Shown here one piece after another: positions 51,834 through 59,839 of a stretch of DNA of 64,000 nt. The stretch is taken from assembly GCF_000758685.1 (NCBI RefSeq), contig NZ_CP009286.1:2696501-2760500 (forward strand), given 5' to 3'. The notes under the pieces are model-generated. The model was not told the DNA's origin, made no database searches, and saw nothing but the letters and a program-made list of their open reading frames with translations. The stretch is from Paenibacillus stellifer (GTDB lineage: Bacteria > Bacillota > Bacilli > Paenibacillales > Paenibacillaceae). A program made the translations under genes and the position numbers. The first letter of the stretch is position 1, and each line of letters opens with the position of its first letter.

Positions 51834-53078
51834 TTGAAGCTTTTTGTCGGAATTGACGTGAGCTCCCAAGAGCTCGAAGCGTGTTTCATGAACGCGGACG
51901 GCGACAACTTCGAATCGTTCACCGTCCCGAATAACCTTCACGGCGCTTCTCACCTTCGCGATCGTATCGTGGTCGCAGCGGACAAGCTTGCCGTATCTGA
52001 GATTCACATCGGCCTTGAGGCCACTTCCGTCTACAGCTGGCACCCGGCCATGTATTTCCACCAGGACCCGGCACTTCGTGAGCGCAAGACCAAGGTGTTT
52101 ACGCTGAACCCCAAGCTCATCTGCAAGTTCCGCGAAGCTTACGCCGACATGGACAAGACCGACCGTCTGGATGCCTGGGTCATTGCGGATCGCCTTCGCT
52201 TCGGCCGCCTGACGACCACCCTCGTCATGCAGGAGCAGTATATCGCGCTCCAGCGCCTTACGCGCATGCGTTTCCACTTGGTGCACAACCTCGCCCGGGA
52301 GAAGCAATACTTCTTGCAGAACCTGTTCTACAAGTGCAATGCCTTCACCACCGAAGTGGACAGTTCAGTATTCGGCCACGCCCTCATGGAAATGCTCTCG
52401 GAGAAGTTCAGCCTCGATGACATTGCCGAGATGAATGTTACCGACCTGGCTGACTATCTGCGGGACAAGGGGCGGAATCGCTTCCCCGACCCTGAACGTG
52501 TGGCTCGCTGCATCCAGCAAGCCGCCCGCGCCTCCTACCGGTTGTCGAAGGTCGTGGAAGATTCCATTGACCTTGTGCTCGGCACGTCCATCGAGTCCAT
52601 CCGCAGCATCCAGAAGCAACTCAAGGATCTGGACAAGGCCATTGAACGCATTCTGGACGGCATCCCGGGCGCGCAGTGCCTCCTGTCGGTGCCCGGCATC
52701 GGCAAGGTCTACGCCGCCGGCCTGCTCGGTGAACTCGGCGACATCGAACGGTTCAAGGATCAGGCCGCCGTGGCCAAGTATGCCGGCCTTACATGGCGAA
52801 AGCATCAGTCCGGCGCCTTCGAAGCCGAACACACCGCGCGCATCAAATCCGGCAATCGATTCCTGCGCTACTACCTGGTTGAAGCTGCCAACTCCGTTCG
52901 ATTGCGCGATGAGGAATTCGGTGAGTACTACCGGAAGAAATATAACGAAGTGCCCAGAAATCAACACAAACGCGCCCTCGTCTTAACGGCAAGAAAACTC
53001 GTGCGTCTGGTCGATGTGCTGCTACGCAACGGCCAACTCTATACGCCTCGAAGGAAGGTGAATAGCGCGAAGAATTAA
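51834..53078 (+). CDS. IS110-family transposase (DEDD recombinase)
   Basis: 414 residues from a TTG after AAAGGAGG. N-terminal RuvC-like DEDD domain: KLFVGIDVSSQ (Asp), GLEATSVYSW (Glu), KTDRLDAWVIAD (two Asp). Coiled middle part, then the C-terminal Transposase_20 domain LLSVPGIGKVYAAGLLGELGDIERF and RIKSGNRFLRYYL with the catalytic Ser. Full length for the family and apparently intact. It is guided by a bridge RNA in characterised members. Confidence 0.93.
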   Translation: MKLFVGIDVSSQELEACFMNADGDNFESFTVPNNLHGASHLRDRIVVAADKLAVSEIHIGLEATSVYSWHPAMYFHQDPALRERKTKVFTLNPKLICKFREAYADMDKTDRLDAWVIADRLRFGRLTTTLVMQEQYIALQRLTRMRFHLVHNLAREKQYFLQNLFYKCNAFTTEVDSSVFGHALMEMLSEKFSLDDIAEMNVTDLADYLRDKGRNRFPDPERVARCIQQAARASYRLSKVVEDSIDLVLGTSIESIRSIQKQLKDLDKAIERILDGIPGAQCLLSVPGIGKVYAAGLLGELGDIERFKDQAAVAKYAGLTWRKHQSGAFEAEHTARIKSGNRFLRYYLVEAANSVRLRDEEFGEYYRKKYNEVPRNQHKRALVLTARKLVRLVDVLLRNGQLYTPRRKVNSAKN

Positions 53079-53278
53079 CGCCTTCTTTGCCAAGTCCTTC
53101 ACCAAATTCCCAGTAAAATTCTGGTATATGATTGAATTTTCGGCTGGGTTTGTTTCGATGCGCCTTTTTTCGTGACTTCTTCCTTGATGAGCCTGGGAAA
53201 TTTCCAATTCGCACAACTCAGGGACTTGACATCATACCGCTGGACTTAGGTTCAGGTATTGGAACAAAAATGACCCGA

Positions 53279-54913
53279 TCAGTCCATTACCAATGTGCGA
53301 TGGGCGGTAGGAGGCACCTCGGATCTGTCCGTAAGAAGTTCGATTACTACTGTACGCTTCAAGGACATGGCTTGCTTAACAGCACTTGCGAATTCATCCA
53401 TCGTCTCGCACCGGAAGCCTGTCGCTCCGAGCGATTCGGCGAATTTCACGGCATCCATGGGCACTTCAAATATGGTCCCGTCAATGCGGCCTGTTGTCTT
53501 CTCCATACCTTTAAGGGCCATGTCCAACTGCTTATTATTCACAACGATGAAAATAACGGGGAGATCCTTGCACACGGCTGTATTGATTTCAGCGCCAAGC
53601 ATCATGAAGCATCCATCTCCCGTAATACAGAAGACCGTCTCGCCCGGGACGGCGCACTGCGCCCCGATCGCCATGCCGATCGAATTGCCCATGCAGGCAA
53701 AGTAAGCGTCGAAGACAAAGCTGCCGGGTTTCTTGACGTTGTACCATTTCACTGCATTGAATCCATGGCTGCCGTCATCAACGAACAAAGTATGTTCATA
53801 AGGGACGAGATTGCTCATCTCCTTCATAACCGAAGCAAGCGACAGCCCATCGAGAACAGGCAATTCTTCACCATACTCAACATTCGTCTCTGTATGCCGG
53901 ACCGGAAGCTTGGCCGGGTCAACATGCTGCAGATACAGTCTGAGATTGTCTCGAAGGTCTCCGCCGACGGAGATCGTATAGGAATTCAGGATTTTACCGA
54001 CGAAAGTATTATCAATATCGAATTGAATCAGCGTCTTGGGATGGTTCTCCGGCTTCAGGTTGCAGATGGTCATGTCGCTGAGCCGCGATCCCAGCACGAT
54101 GAACAGATCACTTTGATTCATCAGATCGTCGCCGTACTTGCAGCCTCCGACGCCGACCGGTCCGTGATAGAGAGGATGATCCCAGGCAATAGCGCCTTTT
54201 CCGCCCGGTGTCGTGACAACCGGAATGTTAAACGTCTCGGCCAGCTTGACCAGCTCTTCATGAGCGCCTGACCGGTTAACACCCTTGCCTGCAATAATCA
54301 GAGGCTTGGCTGAGCTGTTGATCGCTTCGATTACACGGTTTGTATTGGCCAGACTGACGAGCGATTCCCGTTCGGGCAGTACAATGCGGCATTCCTCGAT
54401 CAGCTCGGCTTGAACGTCAAAAGGGATGCAGAGGTGCACCGGCCCACGCTTACCGCTGAGCGCAGCTGAGATGGCGTGGTTGAAAATCGTTGCGAAATGG
54501 TCGGCCCGTTCGACGAGCTTGCTGAACAGAGTGGCGGGACGGAACATGTCGGCCAAGTCCGCGAGATAGGAAGAGGAGTCCTGGCATTGCGGAAGTCCCA
54601 GTTCTTTGATGGATTGATGTCCTGTGATGAACAGAACAGGCAGGTTGTTGGCTTTGGCATGCGCAGCGGCGGTCAGGAGATTTGTTCCTCCCGGGCCGGA
54701 TGTGCCGAAGGCCACCCCCAGGTTACCTGTCTTGAGCGCATACCCGGCTGCTGCGAAGCCAGAGCTTGATTCATGTCTTCCCGGTATAAACTCGATACCG
54801 TAGTCAACCATTTTGAGTGCAGCGGGACAAATGGATTTGCCAATAATGCCGAAAGCGTGCGTTACCCCAAGCTCTCTCAGGGCTTTCGCCATAAAGTCTG
54901 CAACTGTCTTCAA
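53279..54913 (-). CDS. ThDP-dependent enzyme of the acetolactate synthase family
   Basis: 544 residues from a TTG at 54913, favoured because GGGGTGG lies six bases upstream and the family starts MKTVADFMAKALRELG; a GTG at 54928 has no Shine-Dalgarno. Three ThDP-enzyme domains: Pyr domain with the activating Glu (GRHESSSGFAAAGYA), middle domain (KPLIIAGKGVNRSGAHEEL), and PP domain with GDGCFMMLGAEINTAV...NN for Mg-ThDP. It would decarboxylate a 2-oxo acid and ligate the resulting carbanion to an acceptor. Not the biosynthetic IlvB by context. First gene after the c-di-GMP riboswitch. Confidence 0.88.
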   Translation of the reverse strand: MKTVADFMAKALRELGVTHAFGIIGKSICPAALKMVDYGIEFIPGRHESSSGFAAAGYALKTGNLGVAFGTSGPGGTNLLTAAAHAKANNLPVLFITGHQSIKELGLPQCQDSSSYLADLADMFRPATLFSKLVERADHFATIFNHAISAALSGKRGPVHLCIPFDVQAELIEECRIVLPERESLVSLANTNRVIEAINSSAKPLIIAGKGVNRSGAHEELVKLAETFNIPVVTTPGGKGAIAWDHPLYHGPVGVGGCKYGDDLMNQSDLFIVLGSRLSDMTICNLKPENHPKTLIQFDIDNTFVGKILNSYTISVGGDLRDNLRLYLQHVDPAKLPVRHTETNVEYGEELPVLDGLSLASVMKEMSNLVPYEHTLFVDDGSHGFNAVKWYNVKKPGSFVFDAYFACMGNSIGMAIGAQCAVPGETVFCITGDGCFMMLGAEINTAVCKDLPVIFIVVNNKQLDMALKGMEKTTGRIDGTIFEVPMDAVKFAESLGATGFRCETMDEFASAVKQAMSLKRTVVIELLTDRSEVPPTAHRTLVMD

Positions 54914-54954
54914 AACCTTCCACCCCACCGCTTATTGTAGTTGTGATAAATAAC

Positions 54955-54985
54955 AAAAAACCCGCGCTCCGCTTGGGGCACAGGT
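54955..54985 (-). terminator. Expression-platform terminator of the c-di-GMP riboswitch
   Basis: On the minus strand CCTGTGC pairs with GCGCGGG (two G-U pairs), followed by TTTTTT. It lies between the aptamer and the ThDP-enzyme start, so ligand-dependent folding could decide between termination and readthrough. Confidence 0.85.
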
Positions 54986-55024
54986 TGATTGACGATCTAA
55001 AGACGCGACAGGATTAAATACCCT

Positions 55025-55130
55025 CGCTTAAATCAGCAACCTGGCAGTCATGGTCCCTATGACGTTCGAGACTGTAGACCCATGGCTTTGCGTCATTCCC
55101 TTTCGGAGAATTTTGCCCATATTCAATTTT
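55025..55130 (-). promoter_or_regulatory. Class I cyclic-di-GMP riboswitch (GEMM-I)
   Basis: Read on the minus strand: GGGCAAAATTC (55118-55108), a CCGAAAGG tetraloop hairpin, GACGCAAAGCC (55094-55084), a variable helix CATGGGTC/GGGACCATG, then GCCAGGTTGCTGA (about 55045-55033). This matches the Vibrio Vc2 order GGGCAAACC / GAAA loop / GACGCAAAGCC / GGGTTACCGA. It precedes the ThDP-enzyme gene and a terminator. The sense of control (on or off) is not readable. Remaining sequence of the 54914-55386 gap shows nothing else. Confidence 0.92.
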
Positions 55131-55386
55131 TAAAAAGATAAGAGAATATTTACCTTTACAATATATTCCTTAATAGGAGCTTGTCAATGGAAAATATGAA
55201 AAATCATGAAATGACATGAAAAATATGCGATGAGATCGCCCCTTTTGCAATCATGTTTTCATCCTGTTTCCGGGACTTTAGTAGGGGTATTCATGAAGTG
55301 TTCGGAATAGATTGGAGTTCACAAAATTGTTGGAGTTGAAATGGTGAATCTGTTACAATACATCTAAGATTCAAGGGGCGGGGACT

Positions 55387-55540
55387 ATGACCAATGATCT
55401 GTCTGAGCTGCTGAGATCCGTAATTCGAGAAGAATTGACGCCGGTCAATGAGCGGCTGGAACGAGAACCAGCATCGCATTATCGAATTGCTGTCAGCTCG
55501 ATCAATTGAACAGGAAGCGCAACCAAAAAGAATCAAATGA
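55387..55540 (+). pseudogene. Small coiled-coil protein gene with a frameshift
   Basis: An ATG after GGGGCGGGG starts MTNDLSELLRSVIREELTP, a helical sequence that ends early at 55509 in the first frame. The next frame continues plausibly as NQHRIIELLSARSIEQEAQ to a stop at 55540. The two halves together look like one 50-residue helical protein of the kind encoded by phages and plasmids. A one-base indel near 55460 would explain it. Confidence 0.5.
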
Positions 55541-55572
55541 AATCCGGTCCGTTGATGGGCTGGATTTTTTAT
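55541..55572 (+). terminator. Terminator after the small frameshifted gene
   Basis: AAATCCGGTCC pairs with GGGCTGGATTT (G-U pairs allowed) around GTTGAT, followed by TTTT. Confidence 0.75.
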
Positions 55573-55656
55573 TGTCTCTGTCAAGGATAGTGCAAGAGAG
55601 TTTTATTGTTTTATACAGTTGGGTTTAGCGAAGGACTGGTTCAAGGGTTTTTGAAT

Positions 55657-55687
55657 AAAAAAATCGGGGCCCTCTTTCGAGGACCCC
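55657..55687 (-). terminator. Terminator downstream of the integrase gene
   Basis: On the minus strand GGGGTCCTC pairs with GAGGGCCCC (loop GAAA), then GATTTTTTT. It probably marks the integrase-side edge of the integrated element. Confidence 0.88.
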
Positions 55688-55870
55688 TTTCATGGGAGAG
55701 GAGAAAAATAGAGTTTGACAGAGAGGTCGCACTCGTGGAATTATTGGTACATTGGGAAATAGATGATTTTCCTAAAAGATCATGATAGCCGGATTTGGGT
55801 CCTTTTTGAGAATTTGGCACCCAATTTGCACCCAAAACAGCACCCATTATTTATTTGGAAACAGAGTGAC
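55688..55870. other. Likely attachment-site region at the integrase end
   Basis: Tyrosine-integrase elements carry their attachment site just beyond the 3' end of int. This stretch between the int stop codon and its terminator is where attL or attR should be. No tRNA gene is present and the other end is outside the window, so no direct repeat can be checked. Confidence 0.35.
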
Positions 55871-57088
55871 TTAGCCCTTCTTTCGGACTGTTGGCTTGAA
55901 CATATCGTCAAAGGCCTCTGCAGCAGCCTTGTCGACCGATTTGAATATATGTCCGTATATCTCCAGCATTTTGGTGTTCGTGTGGCCTACGCGCCTTGCA
56001 ATGGCCTCAGAATGGATCTTCTTAAATATCATCCATGATACTGAGGTGTGACGGAGGTCGTGAAGTCGGATAGGTTTAAGCACATGCTTCCGATGGAAAG
56101 CGATCCATCGCTTAGTTAGGCGCTGAGGATCTGATGGTTCGCCGTTTGTACGACAGAAGAGGAATTCCTGATCAGTGGGGGCTGTCCATTTATCACCCAA
56201 TTTGAGCTTCATCTTGCGCCATTCGGTTCGGTATAGCTTTAGCTCATTAATGACCGAAGGCGAAAGGGATATGCTGCGTTTAGAAGCTTTATTTTTTGGG
56301 CCTTTAATAACAGGCTTGCCATCCTTAAGCATAGGCACCGTCTGTTTGATATCGATAACACCATTCTGGAGATCAATGTTTTTCCATTCCAAACCGGCCA
56401 GCTCACCACGGCGCATACCTGTTGTTATGGCCAAAGTGATTAGAACACGTACATCAATTGCTTCGTCCTCTAAAGCAGCAAATAGCAGCTGAATCTCTTG
56501 TTCGTCATAATATTCCATTTCACGAACATCATTTTCCCGAGGCTTTTTTACTCCCGTCATCGGATTCTCTTTCAGCACTTTCCATTCGACGGCTTTGCTG
56601 AAGATACTGCTAAGAACCCGGTAATTATAAACAATTGTGGCTGAGCCTAGCGCCTTACCGTCTTTCTTCAGGCATGCCTCTGGCGTCCGGAGATAGTCCA
56701 GGTAATCAGTAATGTGCATCGTCTTGATCTTGTCCATATGCATGCTGCCGAAGTAAGGGAGGATGCGACGATCGACATGAAATTTATAATTGCCCTGCGT
56801 CTTTTCCTCGAGCTCCGGTTCCACGAACTTCTGAACCCATTTCTCTGTGAACGCTTGGAAGGTGAGCTTTTCGGGACGGATGTAGTGTCCCGCTTCTACC
56901 TCCATCTTGAATTTTACGAGTTCTTCGTCGAGATAGTTTTGTAAACGGCGGGGAGCGCGAAGCAGTTCAGGATCTTCAACTCGGATCGTTTTCCGCTCAA
57001 CATCGCGCTCACCGCTCGCATCGGTACCGAGTTCCACAGTCAGCCGCCATGAGCTTTTGCCGCGCTTTTCTATGCTGCCTTTTGCCAT
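55871..57088 (-). CDS. int: Phage-type tyrosine integrase
   Basis: 405 residues from the ATG at 57088, which follows AGGAGG; the frame opens 41 codons earlier without support. N-terminal AP2-like arm-binding part (MAKGSIEKRGKSSWRLTVELG), SAM-like core-binding domain (TFQAFTEKWVQKFVEPELEEKTQGNYKFHVDRRILPYFG), and catalytic domain with Arg in TTGMRRGELAGLEW, H-L-R-H in RLHDLRHTSVSW, His in RRVGHTNTKMLEIYGH and the nucleophilic Tyr of that segment. Integrates and excises the element whose genes run to the right edge. Confidence 0.95.
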   Translation of the reverse strand: MAKGSIEKRGKSSWRLTVELGTDASGERDVERKTIRVEDPELLRAPRRLQNYLDEELVKFKMEVEAGHYIRPEKLTFQAFTEKWVQKFVEPELEEKTQGNYKFHVDRRILPYFGSMHMDKIKTMHITDYLDYLRTPEACLKKDGKALGSATIVYNYRVLSSIFSKAVEWKVLKENPMTGVKKPRENDVREMEYYDEQEIQLLFAALEDEAIDVRVLITLAITTGMRRGELAGLEWKNIDLQNGVIDIKQTVPMLKDGKPVIKGPKNKASKRSISLSPSVINELKLYRTEWRKMKLKLGDKWTAPTDQEFLFCRTNGEPSDPQRLTKRWIAFHRKHVLKPIRLHDLRHTSVSWMIFKKIHSEAIARRVGHTNTKMLEIYGHIFKSVDKAAAEAFDDMFKPTVRKKG

Positions 57089-57131
57089 GGTTATTGTCCT
57101 CCTTTGCTTAAATGTATTCCCGACTTCCGGG

Positions 57132-57323
57132 TCATGATTGAGGATTAAACTTATAAAAGTACTGATTATAAACTCGATTAGCCACCTTGATTGCCTCTTC
57201 TGAAGGCTCATTCAAAACAGTACCTGTAATATTGAGACCATGACTTTGATATTTCACAATCTTATGACCTTGCTCGTTATATATTACCTTTGGGACTGTA
57301 TCTGGTAATTTGTGATTTACCAT
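57132..57323 (-). CDS. Small hypothetical phage protein
   Basis: 63 residues (MVNHKLPDTVPKVIYNEQGHKIVKYQSHG...), weak GGTGA before the ATG, 43 bp upstream of the integrase start on the same strand. It contains strand-rich sequence and a short C-terminal helix (EEAIKVANRVYNQYFYKF). Family not recognised. Confidence 0.5.
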   Translation of the reverse strand: MVNHKLPDTVPKVIYNEQGHKIVKYQSHGLNITGTVLNEPSEEAIKVANRVYNQYFYKFNPQS

Positions 57324-57464
57324 TAATTCACCAACTTTCGTAGTTAGTCTTATTGACTTGATTAAGGGATTACTTAGTATTGGAGTATATATGCCTCCCG
57401 TTGTGATGAGGTTGTAATTCGTGACTTTATCGTCAGGATTTGCGGCTTAAAAGTGGCCTTAAGG

Positions 57465-57488
57465 GGAAGGCTAACGGAAAAGCCTTCC
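57465..57488 (-). terminator. Hairpin after dinD
   Basis: GGAAGGCT with AGCCTTCC, eight-bp stem, eight-base loop, 10 bp beyond the dinD stop codon. No strong T run follows on the minus strand, so it may be a weak terminator or 3'-end stabiliser. Confidence 0.55.
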
Positions 57489-57497
57489 GGCTGGTTG

Positions 57498-58334
57498 TCA
57501 TTCACCTTTAGGAAGGGTCTTGTTATCTTTCAGCAGCTTCTTCTCCACTTTTTTGACATCTTCATGCACCGGCAGGTTCTCTGGCATTGTGCCGCCTAAC
57601 TCTTTAATGGTTTGCCGTACCTTGGCCCCTACATCATAATGAGCACGATTGGCATTATCCTTACCTTGGATATCTTCTCGGCGTATTTTCTCTTCAGCTT
57701 GGGTTGCCCGGAATAGGTTGGCTGCCAGTTCAGTGCTGCCCATGTGATCGAGAATCTTCTGTGACTTCTTCAGACCCTTGTGGCTGTGAATAGCCTTTGC
57801 GTCCAGTCCGCCGTACAGCCCTTTGTATCCATGATTCTGGAATACAGCAAAATCAATTGTGGTGAGCACGCCAGCCTGATATGCTGCATCTGCCAGCTGG
57901 GAGTTATGCTTCCGCAGTTCTTCCCGCAGCATGACGCGCCGCTGCTCTTCTGTAGCTTGCTCGAAGACCTCCTGCTTCCGTGTCTGGACGGCAAAGTATG
58001 TTTGGCCCAGGGCGACGATCTCCTTGGAAGGGTCAGCGTTCTGAATGATGAGGTAACAGGCATAGCGTGAAAGGCGATAATCACGAATGGAACGACGGGC
58101 GTTGGAACCGATCTCGACCATTTCGTTGGACTCAACAAAATGGTCCTCCGCTTCTTGTCCGCTATTGATACAGGCAATTATTGCCTTCTTGACGGCTTTC
58201 TCAAAATTACGGAAATCTGAATAATCTAAAATTCGAGCGAGAATACGGCCAGTCCAGTATTCATTGCCATTCTCATCTTCTTGGCGTGCTTCTTCAAACG
58301 GGGTTTCGTGTTCGTTGGTTGGCTTATTCGTCAT
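57498..58334 (-). CDS. dinD: DNA-damage-inducible protein D (DinD) homologue
   Basis: 278 residues. The N-terminal half has the BRO/DinD-type fold start DENGNEYWTGRILARILDYSDFRNFEKAVKKAIIAC, then a DinD-typical middle RDYRLSRYACYLIIQNADPSKEIVALGQTYFAVQTRKQE and a C-terminal helical region. E. coli DinD is an SOS protein that inhibits RecA filament function. Its presence in the lysogeny region suggests a role in modulating host recombination or the SOS response. No LexA site was identified upstream. Confidence 0.88.
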   Translation of the reverse strand: MTNKPTNEHETPFEEARQEDENGNEYWTGRILARILDYSDFRNFEKAVKKAIIACINSGQEAEDHFVESNEMVEIGSNARRSIRDYRLSRYACYLIIQNADPSKEIVALGQTYFAVQTRKQEVFEQATEEQRRVMLREELRKHNSQLADAAYQAGVLTTIDFAVFQNHGYKGLYGGLDAKAIHSHKGLKKSQKILDHMGSTELAANLFRATQAEEKIRREDIQGKDNANRAHYDVGAKVRQTIKELGGTMPENLPVHEDVKKVEKKLLKDNKTLPKGE

Positions 58335-58395
58335 AATAATTCAGCTCCTTGATGGGATAGTGGATGATGATTAGGGCAAACTTTTTAATATTACT

Positions 58396-59169
58396 CCTGA
58401 GATTCAGGAACCTTGTAGCTGACCTCAGAATTGAAGCCAGTGAATGGGACTAGATTTCTGACTTATTGGTAACCTGAGGTGAAAGATGTTACTTGAGTTT
58501 TGCGTGCAAGGCACGCGAAATGATCATGTGAAGCAGATGAAACTTTCTGACGAAGAACTTAATGGTGATTTTTGTGACCTTAGGTGACAAAAAAATATGT
58601 TTTGTGCGAGCCTCGCACAAAAGAGCTCTTTATTGCTGGACTCCAGAAAACACCCTCTCATTTGCATGAATTATTTTTCTTCATGCGGTGAAGGAAAAAA
58701 ATTCACAGGGATGAGCCTATTTTCATTACCCGGCAATGAAAAGTAATTCCAGCGTTGTAGTTAATGCCGGGCTTCGGCGAAAGGCTCCAGATTGACTTTT
58801 CACCGAAGGTCGGTAGAAACTTGATGCATAAGTAATTTCAGTCGACCGGCGACCATAAATGAAGTTTCATCCGTCGAGCGGACAAAAACTTTTTTACCAA
58901 CCGTTGGTGAAAACAATATCCAAGCGAGCACCAGGGTTTCCGTCACCGCATGACGGAAACTCTCTCGACGTCTTGCCCATTTTGTACGGGCTCCGTACGA
59001 AACTCATGTATTGTTCACCGCGTGAACAGAACTAATAATGATCCTCCTTTTAGAGAGGAGCAGAGTTTTCACAGCCCGGCAGTAGAAACTCTTAAATTAC
59101 ATTGGAAATAAGTTATTGCCGCCCAGCAGCAATAATATTGATCAACTTTTCAGCGCCAAGCGCTGAAAA
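58396..59169. repeat. Array of about 19 short, sequence-divergent hairpins
   Basis: About 775 bp with a perfect or near-perfect hairpin every 20-50 bp and no ORF. Strong examples: 58600-58622 (TTTTGTGCGA / TCGCACAAAA), 58720-58742 (TTTTCATT / AATGAAAA), 58936-58960 (GTTTCCGTCA / TGACGGAAAC), 58980-59002, 59011-59029, 59147-59169 (TTTTCAGCGC / GCGCTGAAAA). Stems differ in sequence but share a plan: T-rich 5' base, A-rich 3' base, and a loop of three to seven bases, commonly rich in C and G (CCG, CGC, GCC, CCGCA, ACCGG). Both strands read 5' T-tract, stem, loop, stem, A-tract 3', the opposite of a terminator. Confidence 0.85.
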
Positions 59170-59359
59170 TTATTCCCATATTCACCGGTTGCTTCTTTGC
59201 ATGCTTTCTTAAAATATCAACTAACGGCGTTGTCAAATGAGCGTCATGCTGTTTTAACACTTCTTGCATTCCTGGTTCCAGTGCCTGGGCAATGGCAGTA
59301 ATAGGATCACCTTCAACATTTACGAAGACAATATCGAGAGGCTTCTTTTCCTTTTTCAT
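59150..59359 (-). CDS. Small hypothetical phage protein, paralogue of the one at 60211
   Basis: 69 residues, MKKEKKPLDIVFVNVEGDPITAIAQALEPGMQEVLKQHDAHL. It aligns by eye with the protein at 60211-60387 (both have a basic start, a D/N-L/I-x-F-V-x-V strand, an A-I-x-x-L helix and V-L-x-Q-H). GGAG lies in a suitable place before the ATG. Its last codons lie inside the final hairpin of the array at 59147-59169. Function unknown. Confidence 0.6.
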   Translation of the reverse strand: MKKEKKPLDIVFVNVEGDPITAIAQALEPGMQEVLKQHDAHLTTPLVDILRKHAKKQPVNMGIIFSAWR

Positions 59360-59429
59360 GCGTTACAACTCCTTTAGTAAGCAGGATTCATTTTCCATAT
59401 GTCGAATTGTCGTATGGGAGGTGAAAGAC

Positions 59430-59726
59430 TTGGAATTTAACGAAGCACAAATTTTAGTGTTATCTCGTTTAAGCGTAGGTAAGGTACCAGAATTAAATGA
59501 ATTCAATTCTTTACTGGAAGAAGATACAGTTCCAGCAAAGTGGCAGGAATTGGCCGCGTATATTTATCAGCTTGAAAAAGAAGGATACTTGAAAGTGCCA
59601 AGCAGTTGTTTTGCTACTGGAGGGAGTAAGCATCCTGTCTACGACAACAATGTAAGAGTAATTTGGTTTGAAGGAATGAGGCTTACACCAAAAGGAATGC
59701 GTACAGTTGAAACAGACTCCTACTGA
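59430..59726 (+). CDS. Small hypothetical protein, possibly winged-helix
   Basis: 98 residues from a TTG at 59430 preceded by GGGAGGTGA. The sequence LEFNEAQILVLSRLSVGKVPELNEFNSLLEED...AYIYQLEKEGYLKVPSSCF ... MRLTPKGMRTVETDSY has the helix-helix-wing order and the L-T-x-K-G ending common in small winged-helix proteins. Lies alone on the plus strand among minus-strand genes. Function unknown. Confidence 0.6.
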   Translation: MEFNEAQILVLSRLSVGKVPELNEFNSLLEEDTVPAKWQELAAYIYQLEKEGYLKVPSSCFATGGSKHPVYDNNVRVIWFEGMRLTPKGMRTVETDSY

Positions 59727-59839
59727 GCACCCTAACCGGTGCTTTTTTTACGCCTAGGAATAAACAAGAAATCAAATCCTAGTGAGTTCAACAACCTTTC
59801 CTATTTTGGATCCACGCGGCTCAATTTTGAGAAGTCCTC

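Larger units (their letters stand above)
51478..53230 (+). mobile_element. IS110-family insertion element (ends approximate)
   Basis: Consists of a structured non-coding left part, the transposase CDS and a short right flank. It lies in the opposite direction to the operon it interrupts (ThDP enzyme upstream, CMD-like gene downstream). IS110 elements lack terminal inverted repeats and often make no target duplication, so neither end can be fixed from one copy; the given limits are estimates. Confidence 0.6.

Noticed and set aside
53279..54913. Biosynthetic acetolactate synthase large subunit (ilvB)
   Set aside because: No ilvN, ilvC or leu genes are adjacent and no T-box leader is present. 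The leader is a c-di-GMP riboswitch.
58396..59169. CRISPR array or type III toxin-antitoxin repeat
   Set aside because: There is no constant repeat sequence or fixed spacer length, and no cas or ToxN-like gene adjacent. Only the hairpin plan is shared.
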